From: Dehalococcoidia bacterium UBA1141
Lineage (GTDB): Bacteria > Chloroflexota > Dehalococcoidia > Lucifugimonadales > UBA3495
Length of the DNA: 64,000 nucleotides
Assembly (NCBI GenBank): GCA_002311385.1
Contig: DCAE01000047.1
Span: 1-64,000, forward strand
Direction: 5' to 3'
Of this stretch, positions 28,015 through 37,076 are shown piece after piece (position 1 is the stretch's first letter; every line of letters starts with the position of its first letter). The translations under genes and the position numbers were made by a program. Under the pieces are notes generated by a model. It saw only the letters and a program-made list of their open reading frames with translations, was not told the origin of the DNA and ran no database searches.

Positions 28015-29100
28015 TTAATACTCCCTGTGGGCCAGAAAATCCACCAAATCTTCCGCCTCTTCTCGAGCCCAATCAGGCAACGAAACACCTTTCAACGATT
28101 CGACCGCCTCTTCGGCGCTAGCTTCCGCTATCTTATCGGACTGTTCCTTCGAGCCTAGTTCATCCAAAATATCCAGCACCCGGTCTACATCCTTATCATC
28201 CAGTTCTTCCTGCTGGTAAATCCTGGTCAAGTCGTCCAGAGCCGCACCATTGGCTTGTTCCAATGCGAACACAACGGGGAAGGATTTCTTCCGCCGCCGG
28301 ATGTCATTGCCAGCCGCCTTACCGGATGTGGCTGTATCGCCCCAAATTCCCAAATAATCGTCTCGAATCTGAAACGCTCGGCCGATGTTGCTGCCAAACC
28401 GTGAGAAGGCATCCACATCCGCCGCATCAGCGGTGGCCACTGAGGCTCCAATCTCCAAACCAGAGCGAAACAGGGCTCCGGTCTTGCAAGCAATCATGTT
28501 CAGGTATTGCGCCGCGGTGATGTAGACCTCGCTCTCGAAAGCCAGGTCCATGCATTGACCTTCAATCATTTCCAGATAGCTGGCGGTCAATAGCTGAGAA
28601 ACTTTGAGGGTCACCTCGGGTGAAGTCCCTTCCTTATTGGTGTTTAGCAAGGCTAGGTCACCCACCGATTGCAACGCATTTCCCGCCACCAACGCTTTCG
28701 GAACGCCCCAGACACACCAAACGGTCGGCTGATGGCGCCTTTCCCGGTCTTGGTCTTGGATGTCGTCGTGTATCAGCGAAAAGTTGTGAATCAACTCCAA
28801 GGCAGCGGCGACGGAAGAAGCCTGCTCTACACTCTCTGAGAGGGCCTCACATGCGAACAGGCACAATGTCGGACGAAGTGCTTTCCCTTGGGTAATAGCA
28901 TCGGTGGCCGGACTACCTGTTTGGTCCACCCAGCCCAAATGATATTTGATCGATACATAAAGGCTATCGGCTTCGTTTGGAGGTGTGTCCCGTTGGGCAA
29001 CAGCTTGAATCAGGCCCTGCTCCACCCGGGATTTATACCTGGCGAACATAGGTGGTAGCTGGGCCCTTGTGTCCAACTTCGTGGCCGGTTGGTTGGTCAT
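28015..29100 (-). CDS. Polyprenyl diphosphate synthase (farnesyl/geranylgeranyl type)
   Basis: Chain-elongating prenyltransferase of 361 residues. The first aspartate-rich motif is IHDDIQDQDRERRH (about residue 115) and the second IRDDYLGIWGD (about 250), where the last Asp of the usual DDxxD is Gly, as in several bacterial members. The region before the first motif ALELIHNFSLIH sets chain length. It is the first gene of the leftward hopanoid cluster, so farnesyl diphosphate supply for the squalene synthase is the likely job; geranylgeranyl is possible. Confidence 0.88.
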   Translation of the reverse strand: MTNQPATKLDTRAQLPPMFARYKSRVEQGLIQAVAQRDTPPNEADSLYVSIKYHLGWVDQTGSPATDAITQGKALRPTLCLFACEALSESVEQASSVAAALELIHNFSLIHDDIQDQDRERRHQPTVWCVWGVPKALVAGNALQSVGDLALLNTNKEGTSPEVTLKVSQLLTASYLEMIEGQCMDLAFESEVYITAAQYLNMIACKTGALFRSGLEIGASVATADAADVDAFSRFGSNIGRAFQIRDDYLGIWGDTATSGKAAGNDIRRRKKSFPVVFALEQANGAALDDLTRIYQQEELDDKDVDRVLDILDELGSKEQSDKIAEASAEEAVESLKGVSLPDWAREEAEDLVDFLAHREY

Positions 29101-29764
29101 CTTACGAGCCTACCCCCCAACGTTGGCAGCCAGACCCAAACGAAACGGCCTAATTTAGCAATCTGTTTGTGCTGGCAAGCTGTTGGTGCTTGGATGAGAG
29201 GATACATCGTATACCGATGGAATCCTAGCAAAGGCTCGAGGAAAGTGTCAAGTATATTTCAGGGTCATATGTCTCTGGCTTTTGACGCCTGGAGCGACCC
29301 TATTTTGGGAATCAGCCAAGAGCTTGCCGAAAAGTCTTGAAAATCGTGTTGAATATCCCTTTCTGAACATAGCCTGGAATCAGACACTTGGAGCCGAATC
29401 GGTTGGCGCTTCCATATTATGCATAATAATGCATAAGCCAATATTGATCTAGCGCGGCTGACTGACAATACTTGAAATTAAGTATTAAACCGGCTTGCGT
29501 TATTGCCTACATTTTGGCGGTATCCGAATGTTTGCAACGGTTGACAGGCACGCCAGCTTATATTATCTTATTTCCTTAGAATGGTTATAAGCTAATGGGC
29601 GACGTTCTGAAGTTGTCGGCGCTGGCCTGCTGAGGGCCGATGGAGAAATTGGGTTGCGCCGAAGGTAGCTAAGTGCGTTGACTCGGCGTATAATTTTCGA
29701 GACATTTCCTCCCGAAACGGGATGTAAGCAAACTAAAGAAAATCAAGTTATATAGGAGGAGCAC
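29101..29764. other. 664-base divergent intergenic region
   Basis: This separates the leftward hopanoid cluster from the rightward DUF1800 operon. No plausible gene, tRNA or repeat is seen. The right part holds a candidate promoter (29541-29569) and an isolated TATAAT at 29689-29694 whose -35 position is poor. AT-rich ATGCATAATAATGCATAA-like sequence lies near 29420-29440. Confidence 0.6.
29541..29569 (+). promoter_or_regulatory. Candidate promoter of the DUF1800 operon
   Basis: A perfect TTGACA at 29541-29546 and TATCTT at 29564-29569 have a 17-base spacer; overlapping TATTAT at 29561 gives an alternative -10 with short spacing. A leader of about 190 bases then precedes the DUF1800 start, which has TAGGAGG 6 bases upstream. 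Confidence 0.45.
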
Positions 29765-31189
29765 ATGGTTACCCAAGACGTGACATTAATGGCTCACTTG
29801 CTGCGCCGAGCTGCGTTCGGAGCAAGCCGTGACGAGATTGAAGCCAGAGCGGCCAAGGGTTATGACGCTACAGTGGAAGAATTCCTTACCCCTCAGGACC
29901 AGCCCGCTCTGGAAGAGGATTTGCTCTTCCGCCTACAGCCTTCTTATTACCAGGCTGCCGCCATCGAAAACAATGTGCAGATGTGGATCTTCCGCATGAT
30001 TAACAACCCCCGGCAACTGCAGGAAAAGATGTCCCTCTTCTGGCACATGATTTTCTGCGCTGGCCACAGCAAAATCGACAGCGGTTTTGAAATGGGCAAC
30101 ATGATTGACCTGTTCCGTGAAAACGGCATGGGTAACTTCCGGGACCTGCTTTACAAGCTTTCCACCAACCCAGGCATGATGTATTACCTGGACAACTCGG
30201 AGAGCCACAAAGTCGCACTCAACGAGAACTATGGCCGCGAGCTACTGGAATTGTTCTCCTTGGGCGTCGGCAAAGATGAAGGCTTTAACTACAGCGAAGA
30301 TGATGTTAAAGCCTGCGCCAAAGCCTTCACCGGCTGGAACATCGCTCCTGCTTATCCTCCGTTCCCCCATGGCCGCAGCCCTTGGGAATTCCGTTTTGAC
30401 CCGGCTGACCACGATGACACCGAAAAGACTTTCTTGGGCGAGACTGGTAACTGGAACGGCGATGACATCCTGGACATAGTCTGCAAGCAGCCCGCCACCG
30501 CCCGTTTCATCTCACGCCATCTATACAACTTCTTCGTTGCCGACGACGTTCAGATTCCCGCCTGGCGGTTGACCCCTCCTAGGGATGCTGAGTTGATTCA
30601 AGGGATGGAAAAAGCCTACTTTGACTCTGGATACGACATCACCGCGATGCTCCGGGTGCTGTTCACTTCCGAGTCCTTCAAGTCCGAGGCAGTCCGATTC
30701 GCCAAAGTAAAGAGCCCTGCCGAAATGGTAGCGGGCACCTTGCGCTTGGTAGAAGACCACAGAGAGATTAAGCCGGGCCTGTTCGAGCTCTCCCAAGAGC
30801 CCAAGTACATGGGCATGGACCTGATGAACCCTCCCACGGTGGAAGGGTGGCACACCGGTCGCGAGTGGATTGACAGCGGCACATTGGTGGAGCGGATTAA
30901 CTACGCTTCCGACCTTTTGGGCAATACCACTCTGCCGGGCGTACGGTCCCTGGTGGGACGCCTAATGGCTACAGGCGCGACCATGACTCCAGAGTCCTTC
31001 GTTGACGGTTGCTTGGACGTAATCGGCCCCATCACGGTGGACGACAGCACACGCAACGAACTAATCTCCCATGCGCAGAAGAGCGGGGAGTTGAGCCACG
31101 GCAACGACGCTGAGCAGACCGAATTTACTCGGCGCACAGGGGAAATGTTCCAAATGATTGCCTCGACTGCCGAATTCCAATTCGAGTAA
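29765..31189 (+). CDS. DUF1800 family protein
   Basis: 474 residues. The family opening is clear: LLRRAAFGASRDEIEARAAKG near residue 12, NPRQLQEKMSLFWHMIFCAGHSKI near 80, LSTNPGMMYYLDN, NENYGRELLELFSLGVG near 160 and FTGWNIAP near 195. PPTVEGWHTGREWI occurs near residue 360. No function is established for the family. Unlike many DUF1800 proteins it shows no Tat or Sec signal peptide, so it should be cytosolic. A strong TAGGAGG site precedes the ATG. DUF1501 follows at 99 bases, the usual partner. Confidence 0.88.
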   Translation: MVTQDVTLMAHLLRRAAFGASRDEIEARAAKGYDATVEEFLTPQDQPALEEDLLFRLQPSYYQAAAIENNVQMWIFRMINNPRQLQEKMSLFWHMIFCAGHSKIDSGFEMGNMIDLFRENGMGNFRDLLYKLSTNPGMMYYLDNSESHKVALNENYGRELLELFSLGVGKDEGFNYSEDDVKACAKAFTGWNIAPAYPPFPHGRSPWEFRFDPADHDDTEKTFLGETGNWNGDDILDIVCKQPATARFISRHLYNFFVADDVQIPAWRLTPPRDAELIQGMEKAYFDSGYDITAMLRVLFTSESFKSEAVRFAKVKSPAEMVAGTLRLVEDHREIKPGLFELSQEPKYMGMDLMNPPTVEGWHTGREWIDSGTLVERINYASDLLGNTTLPGVRSLVGRLMATGATMTPESFVDGCLDVIGPITVDDSTRNELISHAQKSGELSHGNDAEQTEFTRRTGEMFQMIASTAEFQFE

Positions 31190-31288
31190 AGAAAGTTCAC
31201 CAAACTGTAAAAGAAACAACAATAAAAATCACCCGATTAAAAAATGCCATCAATGGCAACGAGATAATTAGGAAGAAAAGGAGAAAAC

Positions 31289-32425
31289 ATGGTTTCAACT
31301 AAGAAAGACCCGGTCCTGGCAGTCCTTTCTCTGTCGGGCGGCAATGACGGCCTAAATACGATAGTCCCCCGCAACAACGGCCTGTATAGGGACGCCCGCC
31401 CCACATTGGCGGTATCCGACGACCAGCTCCTCCCCATCAACGATGATTTGGGGTTCCATGCGACTATGGGTCCCTTGAAGAAGTACTGGGACGAAGGCAA
31501 ACTGGCGATTTTCCTGGGCGTTGGCTATCCCAACTCCAGCTACTCCCACTTCCGTTCCATGGATATTTGGCATACCTGTGAGCCGGACACCCAGGGTTCT
31601 GAGGGCTGGTTGGGCCGGGTCATCAAGGACTTGGATCCCACGTCTGAGAATGTATTGACCGGCGTCAACTTCGGTCGTGGTCTGCCCCGAGCGCTTGCAA
31701 AGGACGGCGTTCCTGTGGCCTCGGTTGGCGATTTGGAGACTTATGGTCTGCTGACGGGCATCGAAGGAACCGATCAGCGTAGCGAAGCCTTGGATGTGTT
31801 CGGACGCATGTACTCCCCAGCTATCGGCCGCGGCGCAGTCATGGATTACATTCGCAACACCGGCACCGATGCTTTGAAAGGCGCCGACATTTTGGCCACT
31901 GCGCCAAACATGTACACCTCCAATGTCGAGTACTCCAGCACCTCCGTCGGCCAGTACATGAAAAACATCGCTCAGACTCACTTGGCCGGTTTCGGCACGC
32001 GAGTGCTCTATACTACGTCTCCCTACAACGGGTTCGACACTCACGCCAACGAAGCCGCCCTCCATGCGGGTCTGTGGTCCGATGTCTCGGCTACCATCGA
32101 CACTTTCATGACCGACCTGCGGGACCACGACGCCAGCGATAACGTCACCTTGCTGTTCTTCAGCGAGTTTGGCCGCCGGATTGTCGACAACGGCTCCGGA
32201 ACCGACCACGGCGCCGCCGGGGTTGCTTTCGCAGTGGGCGAACATGTTAAGGGTGGTCTCTACGGAGAGTACCCGTCCCTGGAACTTGGAAAGCAGGAAG
32301 ATGGCGGAAACTTGAAATTCAACCTGGACTTCCGCTCCATCTACACCACCCTCCTGGAGGACTGGCTCAGCCTGGACGCCAAGGCCATCATCGGCAGCAG
32401 CCACGAGAAGGTGAGCTTCCTCTAG
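31289..32425 (+). CDS. DUF1501 family protein (sulfatase-fold)
   Basis: 378 residues related to the alkaline-phosphatase/sulfatase fold. Seen: LSGGNDGLNTIVP near residue 15, FLGVGYPNSSYSHFRSMDIWHT near 74, TSPYNGFDTHANEAALHAG near 245 and FFSEFGRRIVDNGSGTDHGAAGVAFAVG near 290. The SxGxDxxHG-type Asp/His cluster fits metal binding, but the enzymatic role is unproven. It has no N-terminal Tat signal although many relatives do. AAGGAG precedes the ATG. It is co-transcribed with the DUF1800 gene. Confidence 0.88.
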   Translation: MVSTKKDPVLAVLSLSGGNDGLNTIVPRNNGLYRDARPTLAVSDDQLLPINDDLGFHATMGPLKKYWDEGKLAIFLGVGYPNSSYSHFRSMDIWHTCEPDTQGSEGWLGRVIKDLDPTSENVLTGVNFGRGLPRALAKDGVPVASVGDLETYGLLTGIEGTDQRSEALDVFGRMYSPAIGRGAVMDYIRNTGTDALKGADILATAPNMYTSNVEYSSTSVGQYMKNIAQTHLAGFGTRVLYTTSPYNGFDTHANEAALHAGLWSDVSATIDTFMTDLRDHDASDNVTLLFFSEFGRRIVDNGSGTDHGAAGVAFAVGEHVKGGLYGEYPSLELGKQEDGGNLKFNLDFRSIYTTLLEDWLSLDAKAIIGSSHEKVSFL

Positions 32426-32448
32426 GCTCCTTTGGATAAAGCAAGAAT

Positions 32449-32476
32449 GATGGCCGCTCCTGATAGAGCGGCCATC
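32449..32476 (+). terminator. Hairpin after DUF1501
   Basis: A perfect 11-bp stem GATGGCCGCTC/GAGCGGCCATC (32449-32459 with 32466-32476) with a 6-base loop. No T run follows, so it may be a partial terminator or an mRNA-stability element between DUF1501 and the first NHL gene. Confidence 0.5.
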
Positions 32477-32574
32477 GTCACGGTGGGTTTCAAGTGGCCC
32501 ATCTTTGGGGAACCCCATATTGGGGATTGTTCCCGATGGGTTCTCTTGAACTAATAGTTGACGAGGTAAAGAAT

Positions 32575-33579
32575 ATGGCTACCCATTTTTTTGGACTTAC
32601 TCAGCGGACTTTCGCCTTTAGCCACTCAATTGGCCGAAACGAGTTCGCTGGCACGGGAATGCGAAATCCTGTAGATTTTGTAGTGGCCCCCAACGACACG
32701 GTATACATCGTAAACCGGTCTTACGAGAACCGGCCCGATGGCTGCCGCATCAGCATCTTCACTCTGAATGAAGAGTACATCACCGAGTTCGGCTCCTATG
32801 GAGAAGGTGATGGTCAGTTCATTTGGCCTACCAGTTGTGACTTGGACGCCCAGGGTAACCTCTATGTGGCCGATGAGTGGCAGAACAAGATTTCAATCTT
32901 CGACAAAGACGGCGAATACCTGCGCAGTTGGGGCAAAGCTGGCTCCGGCGACGGAGAAATGGACCGACCGGCCGGGATGTCCATCAGCGCCGATGGCACA
33001 ATGTTCATATCGGACAGCCGAAACAGCCGGGTTCAGAAATTCACTCTGGACGGCAAGTACATCGGCCAGTTCGGCAGCTTCGGCAGTGGCCCTGGGCAGT
33101 TCAATATGCCTTGGGGCATCTCAGTCGGACCAGACGGCAATGTGTATGTCGCCGATTGGCGCAACGACCGAATCCAGATCTTCACCAGTGACGGCGAGTG
33201 GCAGGCATCCGTGGGCCAGAGCGGCAGCGGCGTCGGCCAGTTCAACCGGCCCAACAGTGTTTGCGCCGATGCCGATGGCGACATTTATGTGGCCGACTGG
33301 CTGAACAATCGGGTACAGGTTCTTAGCCCTGAAGGCCGTTTTGTGGCGGAAATGCGGGGCGATGCCGGCCTGTCTCAATGGGGAAGAGAGAAGCTACAGT
33401 CCAATCCGGATATGATTCGGCAACGTGCGTTAGCTTTCGCCAACAACCCCAATTTTGAGAAAGACCTAGGCCATCCTTGCGCCGTCAAGATTGACTCCAA
33501 GGGTCAAGTCTGTATCCTGGACCACACCCGAGGAAGAATCCAGGTATACACCAAGAGCAAAGACCCGGTCTTGGTATAA
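32575..33579 (+). CDS. NHL-repeat beta-propeller protein, copy 1
   Basis: 334 residues from the ATG at 32575, behind GACGAGGTAA. A longer frame from 32494 lacks a site and is not shared with the sister copy. About six NHL blades of the type GNLYVADEWQNKISIFDKDG, GQFNMPWGISVGPDG, YVADWRNDRIQIF and YVADWLNNRVQVL are visible. No signal peptide, so probably a cytosolic scaffold or ligand-binding propeller. The next gene is a clear duplicate (aligned opening HFFGLTQRTFAFSHSIGRNEF versus HLFGLTDRTFAYSHSLGRNEF). Confidence 0.85.
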   Translation: MATHFFGLTQRTFAFSHSIGRNEFAGTGMRNPVDFVVAPNDTVYIVNRSYENRPDGCRISIFTLNEEYITEFGSYGEGDGQFIWPTSCDLDAQGNLYVADEWQNKISIFDKDGEYLRSWGKAGSGDGEMDRPAGMSISADGTMFISDSRNSRVQKFTLDGKYIGQFGSFGSGPGQFNMPWGISVGPDGNVYVADWRNDRIQIFTSDGEWQASVGQSGSGVGQFNRPNSVCADADGDIYVADWLNNRVQVLSPEGRFVAEMRGDAGLSQWGREKLQSNPDMIRQRALAFANNPNFEKDLGHPCAVKIDSKGQVCILDHTRGRIQVYTKSKDPVLV

Positions 33580-33619
33580 CCAACCCCAAGCACCGGTTGC
33601 TGACCAACGACGGACGATA

Positions 33620-33647
33620 GAAGGCCGCGGTATCATCCGCGGCCTTC
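33620..33647 (+). terminator. Hairpin between the two NHL genes
   Basis: A perfect 11-bp stem GAAGGCCGCGG/CCGCGGCCTTC (33620-33630 with 33637-33647) with a TATCAT loop, followed by TTAACTT. It could limit transcription into the second NHL gene. Confidence 0.55.
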
Positions 33648-33725
33648 TTAACTTATCAGGAAACACCATTTCGTCCCAAAGCTACCCGCGGACCTGTAAA
33701 CAAAATCGTCGACGAGGTAAATGCC

Positions 33726-34730
33726 ATGAGCGCCCATCTATTCGGACTCACTGACCGAACTTTCGCTTACAGTCATTCTTTGGGACGCAATGAATTCGCT
33801 GGGACAGGATTCCGGAACCCCATGGATGTCGCAATTACCGCTGACGGCACAACCTACGTTGTCAACCGGTCCCGGGAAGACCGGCCCGACGGATTGCGAA
33901 TAAGCATCGTGACTCTGGATGAGCAATACATCTCTGAGTTTGCGTCTCACGGAGAGGGCGATGGTCAATTTATCTGGCCTTCATCCATCGCATTGGACGA
34001 CAAGAATAATGTCTACGTGTCCGACGAATGGCTGAATCGAATAACCATCTTCGACAAAGACGGCGAATACTTGGGCAAGTGGGGCAATACAGGCACCGGC
34101 GACGGTGAACTGAATCATCCCGCTGGCATCGCCATAATCGGTGACACTCTGGTCCTGACTGATAGTCAAAACCACCGAGTGCAGAAATTCGGCTTGGACG
34201 GTACATTCAAGGGCAAATTCGGTGGTCCAGGAAACGGCCAGAGCCAGTTCAACCTGCCATGGGGAATCAGCATCGACCGAAACGGTTTGGTGTACGTGGC
34301 GGACTGGCGCAACGATAGGGTTCAACAATTCAACATGGACGGAGAATGGCAGGCCACCTTCGGCCAGTCCGGAACCAACGTGGGTCAATTCAAGAGGCCA
34401 GCCAGCGTTTGCACCGACGAGGATGGCGATATATACGTGGCCGACTGGCAGAACAACCGCGTTCAGATTCTCAGCGCCGACGGTCGCTTTGTTGCTCAGC
34501 TCCGCGGCGACCATGTGCTGTCCCAATGGGGCAGGGAAAAACTCATATCCAACCCGGACATGCTGCGCCAGCGGGCTATTGCCTTCGCAAATGACAGCGG
34601 AAACTTCGAAAGAGAATTTGCTCAACCCTGCGCAGTGAAGATTGATCATCAAGGCCGGCTGGTGGTGGTTGAAAATTGGTCGGGCCGAATTCAGGTGTAC
34701 CAAAAGACCAGGGAGCCGATGTTGGTCTAG
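33726..34730 (+). CDS. NHL-repeat beta-propeller protein, copy 2
   Basis: 334 residues, same length as copy 1 and alike along the whole sequence, including the C-terminal segment QPCAVKIDHQGRLVVVENWSGRIQVY. The start has GACGAGGTAA as in copy 1. Six NHL blades (NVYVSDEWLNRITIFDKDG, GQSQFNLPWGISIDRNG, YVADWRNDRVQQF). Probably a recent tandem duplication after which the two copies diverged. A strong hairpin follows. Function unknown; cytosolic. Confidence 0.85.
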   Translation: MSAHLFGLTDRTFAYSHSLGRNEFAGTGFRNPMDVAITADGTTYVVNRSREDRPDGLRISIVTLDEQYISEFASHGEGDGQFIWPSSIALDDKNNVYVSDEWLNRITIFDKDGEYLGKWGNTGTGDGELNHPAGIAIIGDTLVLTDSQNHRVQKFGLDGTFKGKFGGPGNGQSQFNLPWGISIDRNGLVYVADWRNDRVQQFNMDGEWQATFGQSGTNVGQFKRPASVCTDEDGDIYVADWQNNRVQILSADGRFVAQLRGDHVLSQWGREKLISNPDMLRQRAIAFANDSGNFEREFAQPCAVKIDHQGRLVVVENWSGRIQVYQKTREPMLV

Positions 34731-34776
34731 GGAATAAGCTCGACTCCCAGTCCCAGGCTAAAACCAGGACTTAAAA

Positions 34777-34809
34777 AAAGGGGCCAGCATTAATAATGCT
34801 GGCCCCTTT
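34777..34809. terminator. Strong hairpin terminator, possibly bidirectional
   Basis: A near-perfect stem of about 15 bp, AAAGGGGCCAGCATT paired with AATGCTGGCCCCTTT, lies at 34777-34809. It lies between the rightward NHL gene and the leftward gene at 34859-35266, with T-rich bases on its right and A-rich on its left, so it can end transcription from both sides. Confidence 0.75.
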
Positions 34810-34858
34810 GCTATTTCACGCTGTCCTCTAGGCTGTGAGAGGCATTCTGGAGGGACTC

Positions 34859-35266
34859 TTAGTCTGATGAACCCGTTGTGTTGTCGGCCACAGTTTGGGC
34901 AGTAGGGCTTGATGAACCGGTGGGCATCCCGGAGTCAATCCAAGACACGATTTCGTCCAGCTCTGTCTCAGTAAGAAAAGGGCCCCGCAGGGGCATCTTG
35001 CCCCAGGTTCCGATGGCCCGGGCCAAAGAACGCACTAAAGCCGTCTCGCGCCCTGGTACGCCCGGTTCAATGGCCCTTATGCCGGAAAGAACGTCGTTTC
35101 CCAGTTGCTCCGGGGAGTCCCAATAATACCGGTGGATGCCGGGAAGGGGTCTGCGTCCCCGCTTTACCTCCCAGCGCGCCATCAAACCGTCTAGGATTTC
35201 CTTGACCCTAGGCCAGTAAACGGTGTTGCCTTCAAGGGATTGTTCGCTCATACCGCGTTCTCGCAT
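34859..35266 (-). CDS. Small hypothetical protein with cytochrome-c-like C-terminal segment
   Basis: 135 residues, not assigned to a named family. The centre GIHRYYWDSPEQL and the LTETELDEIVSWIDSGMP segment near residue 105 resemble the end of planctomycete-type cytochrome c domains (the helix preceding the Met region), but no CxxCH is present, so haem binding is not expected. The C-terminus is Ser/Thr-rich. It lies 78 bases downstream of MoaB on the same strand. The function is unknown. Confidence 0.6.
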   Translation of the reverse strand: MRERGMSEQSLEGNTVYWPRVKEILDGLMARWEVKRGRRPLPGIHRYYWDSPEQLGNDVLSGIRAIEPGVPGRETALVRSLARAIGTWGKMPLRGPFLTETELDEIVSWIDSGMPTGSSSPTAQTVADNTTGSSD

Positions 35267-35344
35267 TCCTGTAATATCTCAAGTTGCATCAGAATCTAAA
35301 AGCCACAAGTGTTGCCGATATATGAGGTTGGACGAATCGAACCA

Positions 35345-35836
35345 CTAGCGAGGGTGCTCGCTAACCGTCTCTGTTTTTAACAATTCCAGGGCATGGGGCA
35401 GCACAGGATTAACCACATCCAGGCACTCTCGCACACCTTTGGGACTGCCCGGCAGTGTGATAATCAGGGTGTTACCACGGATGCCTGCCACTGACCGGCT
35501 CAGCATGGCCATGGGCGTGAACTGCATGGTATTGGCCCGCATTGCCTCGGCAAGACCGGGCACTTCTTTATCGATTATGGACAAACATGCTTCCGGAGTT
35601 ACGTCGTGATGGCCCAACCCGGTGCCGCCGGTGGTAACAATCAGGTCCACATCCACAGAGTCAGCCCACTGGGACAACCTTCCAGCGATGAGGTCTTTTT
35701 CATCGGAAATAACCTCGTAGCGCACAACCTCAAAGCCCTGGGGTTCCAGCAATTCCCTTATGGCTTGGCCGCTGGTGTCTTCCCGCTGGCCCTTGGCCCC
35801 GGAAGTGCTGATGGTCAAAATACCCAATCCGAACAT
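35345..35836 (-). CDS. moaB: MoaB/MogA-type molybdopterin adenylyltransferase
   Basis: Acts in molybdenum cofactor synthesis by adenylating molybdopterin. The ATG at 35836 is preferred because GGAGGC sits just upstream; this gives 163 residues. Visible: GLGILTISTSGAKGQREDTSG at the start, DLIVTTGGTGLGHHDVTPEA (the MPT-binding GGTG motif) near residue 68, and NTLIITLPGSPKGVRE near 122. No other moa gene is in the window. Confidence 0.88.
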   Translation of the reverse strand: MFGLGILTISTSGAKGQREDTSGQAIRELLEPQGFEVVRYEVISDEKDLIAGRLSQWADSVDVDLIVTTGGTGLGHHDVTPEACLSIIDKEVPGLAEAMRANTMQFTPMAMLSRSVAGIRGNTLIITLPGSPKGVRECLDVVNPVLPHALELLKTETVSEHPR

Positions 35837-36102
35837 GGTTGCCTCCAACGAACATGATACCATACCCCGTTTCCAGCGAGTATCATTTTTCATGTCTTGG
35901 CCTATGCCCGGAGGTGAGGAATGGTAGCGTCAAACACCCACGGTAAAAATGCGATTTCCGGACTATCCAAGTCCTGGAGCCTTTGCCCGTCCCTACCATT
36001 GACAGAGGATTTGGAACCCCTTATATTCACAATCGAATCAACCTTCGCAAACACAGACCTAAATGTGAGTATTTTTATCATTAAGAACAGTTTGAGCAAC
36101 CC

Positions 36103-36438
36103 ATGACCGACCACCCAAATTGCGTGTTCTGCCAGATTGTCGCTGGCCGGTCCCCTGCCCGCGTCAGGTACTTGGATGAAGACTTAATCGTAATCGTAAA
36201 TAAGTTGACCTGGGTACCAGTGATGCTTCTTGTGATGCCGAAACAACATATGCGGCAGAGCGAGATGTGGGAGAGCGGTCTAATGAATAGACTGGGCGAG
36301 GTGGCGGTGGATATGGGATGGTCGATGGCGCCCAACGGCTTCCGGATACTCTCCAATTTTGGCCCGGACGGCCTGCAAAGCCAGAGCCACGCTCACATTC
36401 ACGTCATCGGCGGGATGCCCCTCGGTGAATACGCTTAG
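36103..36438 (+). CDS. HIT-family nucleotide-binding hydrolase/transferase
   Basis: 111 residues. The CVFCQIVAGRSPA opening and the histidine triad HAHIHV (near residue 98) are intact. The family hydrolyses AMP/GMP-linked compounds. The upstream ribosome site is weak. It is a short HIT protein compared with HinT. Confidence 0.85.
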   Translation: MTDHPNCVFCQIVAGRSPARVRYLDEDLIVIVNKLTWVPVMLLVMPKQHMRQSEMWESGLMNRLGEVAVDMGWSMAPNGFRILSNFGPDGLQSQSHAHIHVIGGMPLGEYA

Positions 36439-36567
36439 AGCCTCTCCTCTCTCCGTTACCAGCATGTGGATGGTAGACTTAATCCCGGATCTCTAATCGC
36501 CGCTATCCTTCCTGTATCCCTGCCCGAAGGGAGTGACTGCGGTTTTTAAGTCGATGCGGATCGAATT

Positions 36568-37017
36568 ATGCTTCAAGTAAGTATTGAAAAAGCCACACAT
36601 TACGACCTGCCGCTGTTCGCCGAAATGGAACAAGTGGACGGGACCAGCGAGTTCATCAGCCAATACTCCCTTGATGAGCACCACAGGAAGTTTAATGAAC
36701 CGCAAATTACTTATCTTCGGATAACTAATGCTGGAGCAATAGTCGGTTTCTTTATTCTTGCGTTAGAACCCGACGGCACAAGCGTAGAGTTCAGACGGAT
36801 TGTCGTGTCTGACAAAGGCAATGGGATCGGACAGGTTGCGATAAGACAGATGGAAGAATTCTGCAAAGACGAGTTAGGTAGATCTCGCATCTGGCTCGAT
36901 GTGTTGGAGACAAATTATATAGGACGACACATCTACGATAAGTTGGGGTACCAACAATTTGGCGAACAGGAGTCCCAAGGTGAACGTCTGCTGTTATGTG
37001 AAAAGCAAATTCACTAG
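36568..37017 (+). CDS. GNAT-family N-acetyltransferase
   Basis: 149 residues. The GNAT fold is visible in VEFRRIVVSDKGNGIGQVAIRQMEEF (acetyl-CoA pyrophosphate loop, Q/GxGxG type), WLDVLETNYIGRHIYDKLGYQ and the following strand. The substrate is unknown. Its codon use looks more AT-rich than its neighbours, which may mean recent acquisition, but this is only an impression. Confidence 0.78.
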   Translation: MLQVSIEKATHYDLPLFAEMEQVDGTSEFISQYSLDEHHRKFNEPQITYLRITNAGAIVGFFILALEPDGTSVEFRRIVVSDKGNGIGQVAIRQMEEFCKDELGRSRIWLDVLETNYIGRHIYDKLGYQQFGEQESQGERLLLCEKQIH

Positions 37018-37076
37018 CAGGATAAACTGAGAACCTTGAGGATTTTGGGAACTAAGAAAGAACAAAGAGGAGGAAT

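Noticed and set aside
29689..29694. Perfect TATAAT upstream of DUF1800
   Set aside because: The -35 position at 16-18 bases holds no TTGACA-like sequence; the TTGACA/TATCTT pair at 29541-29569 is a better candidate.
31352..32518. 388-codon frame antisense to DUF1501
   Set aside because: It covers a gene with clear DUF1501 motifs and has composition typical of an antisense shadow.
33981..34703. 240-codon frame antisense to the second NHL gene
   Set aside because: The sense strand has repeated NHL blades. The antisense frame is long only because the repeats bias codon use.
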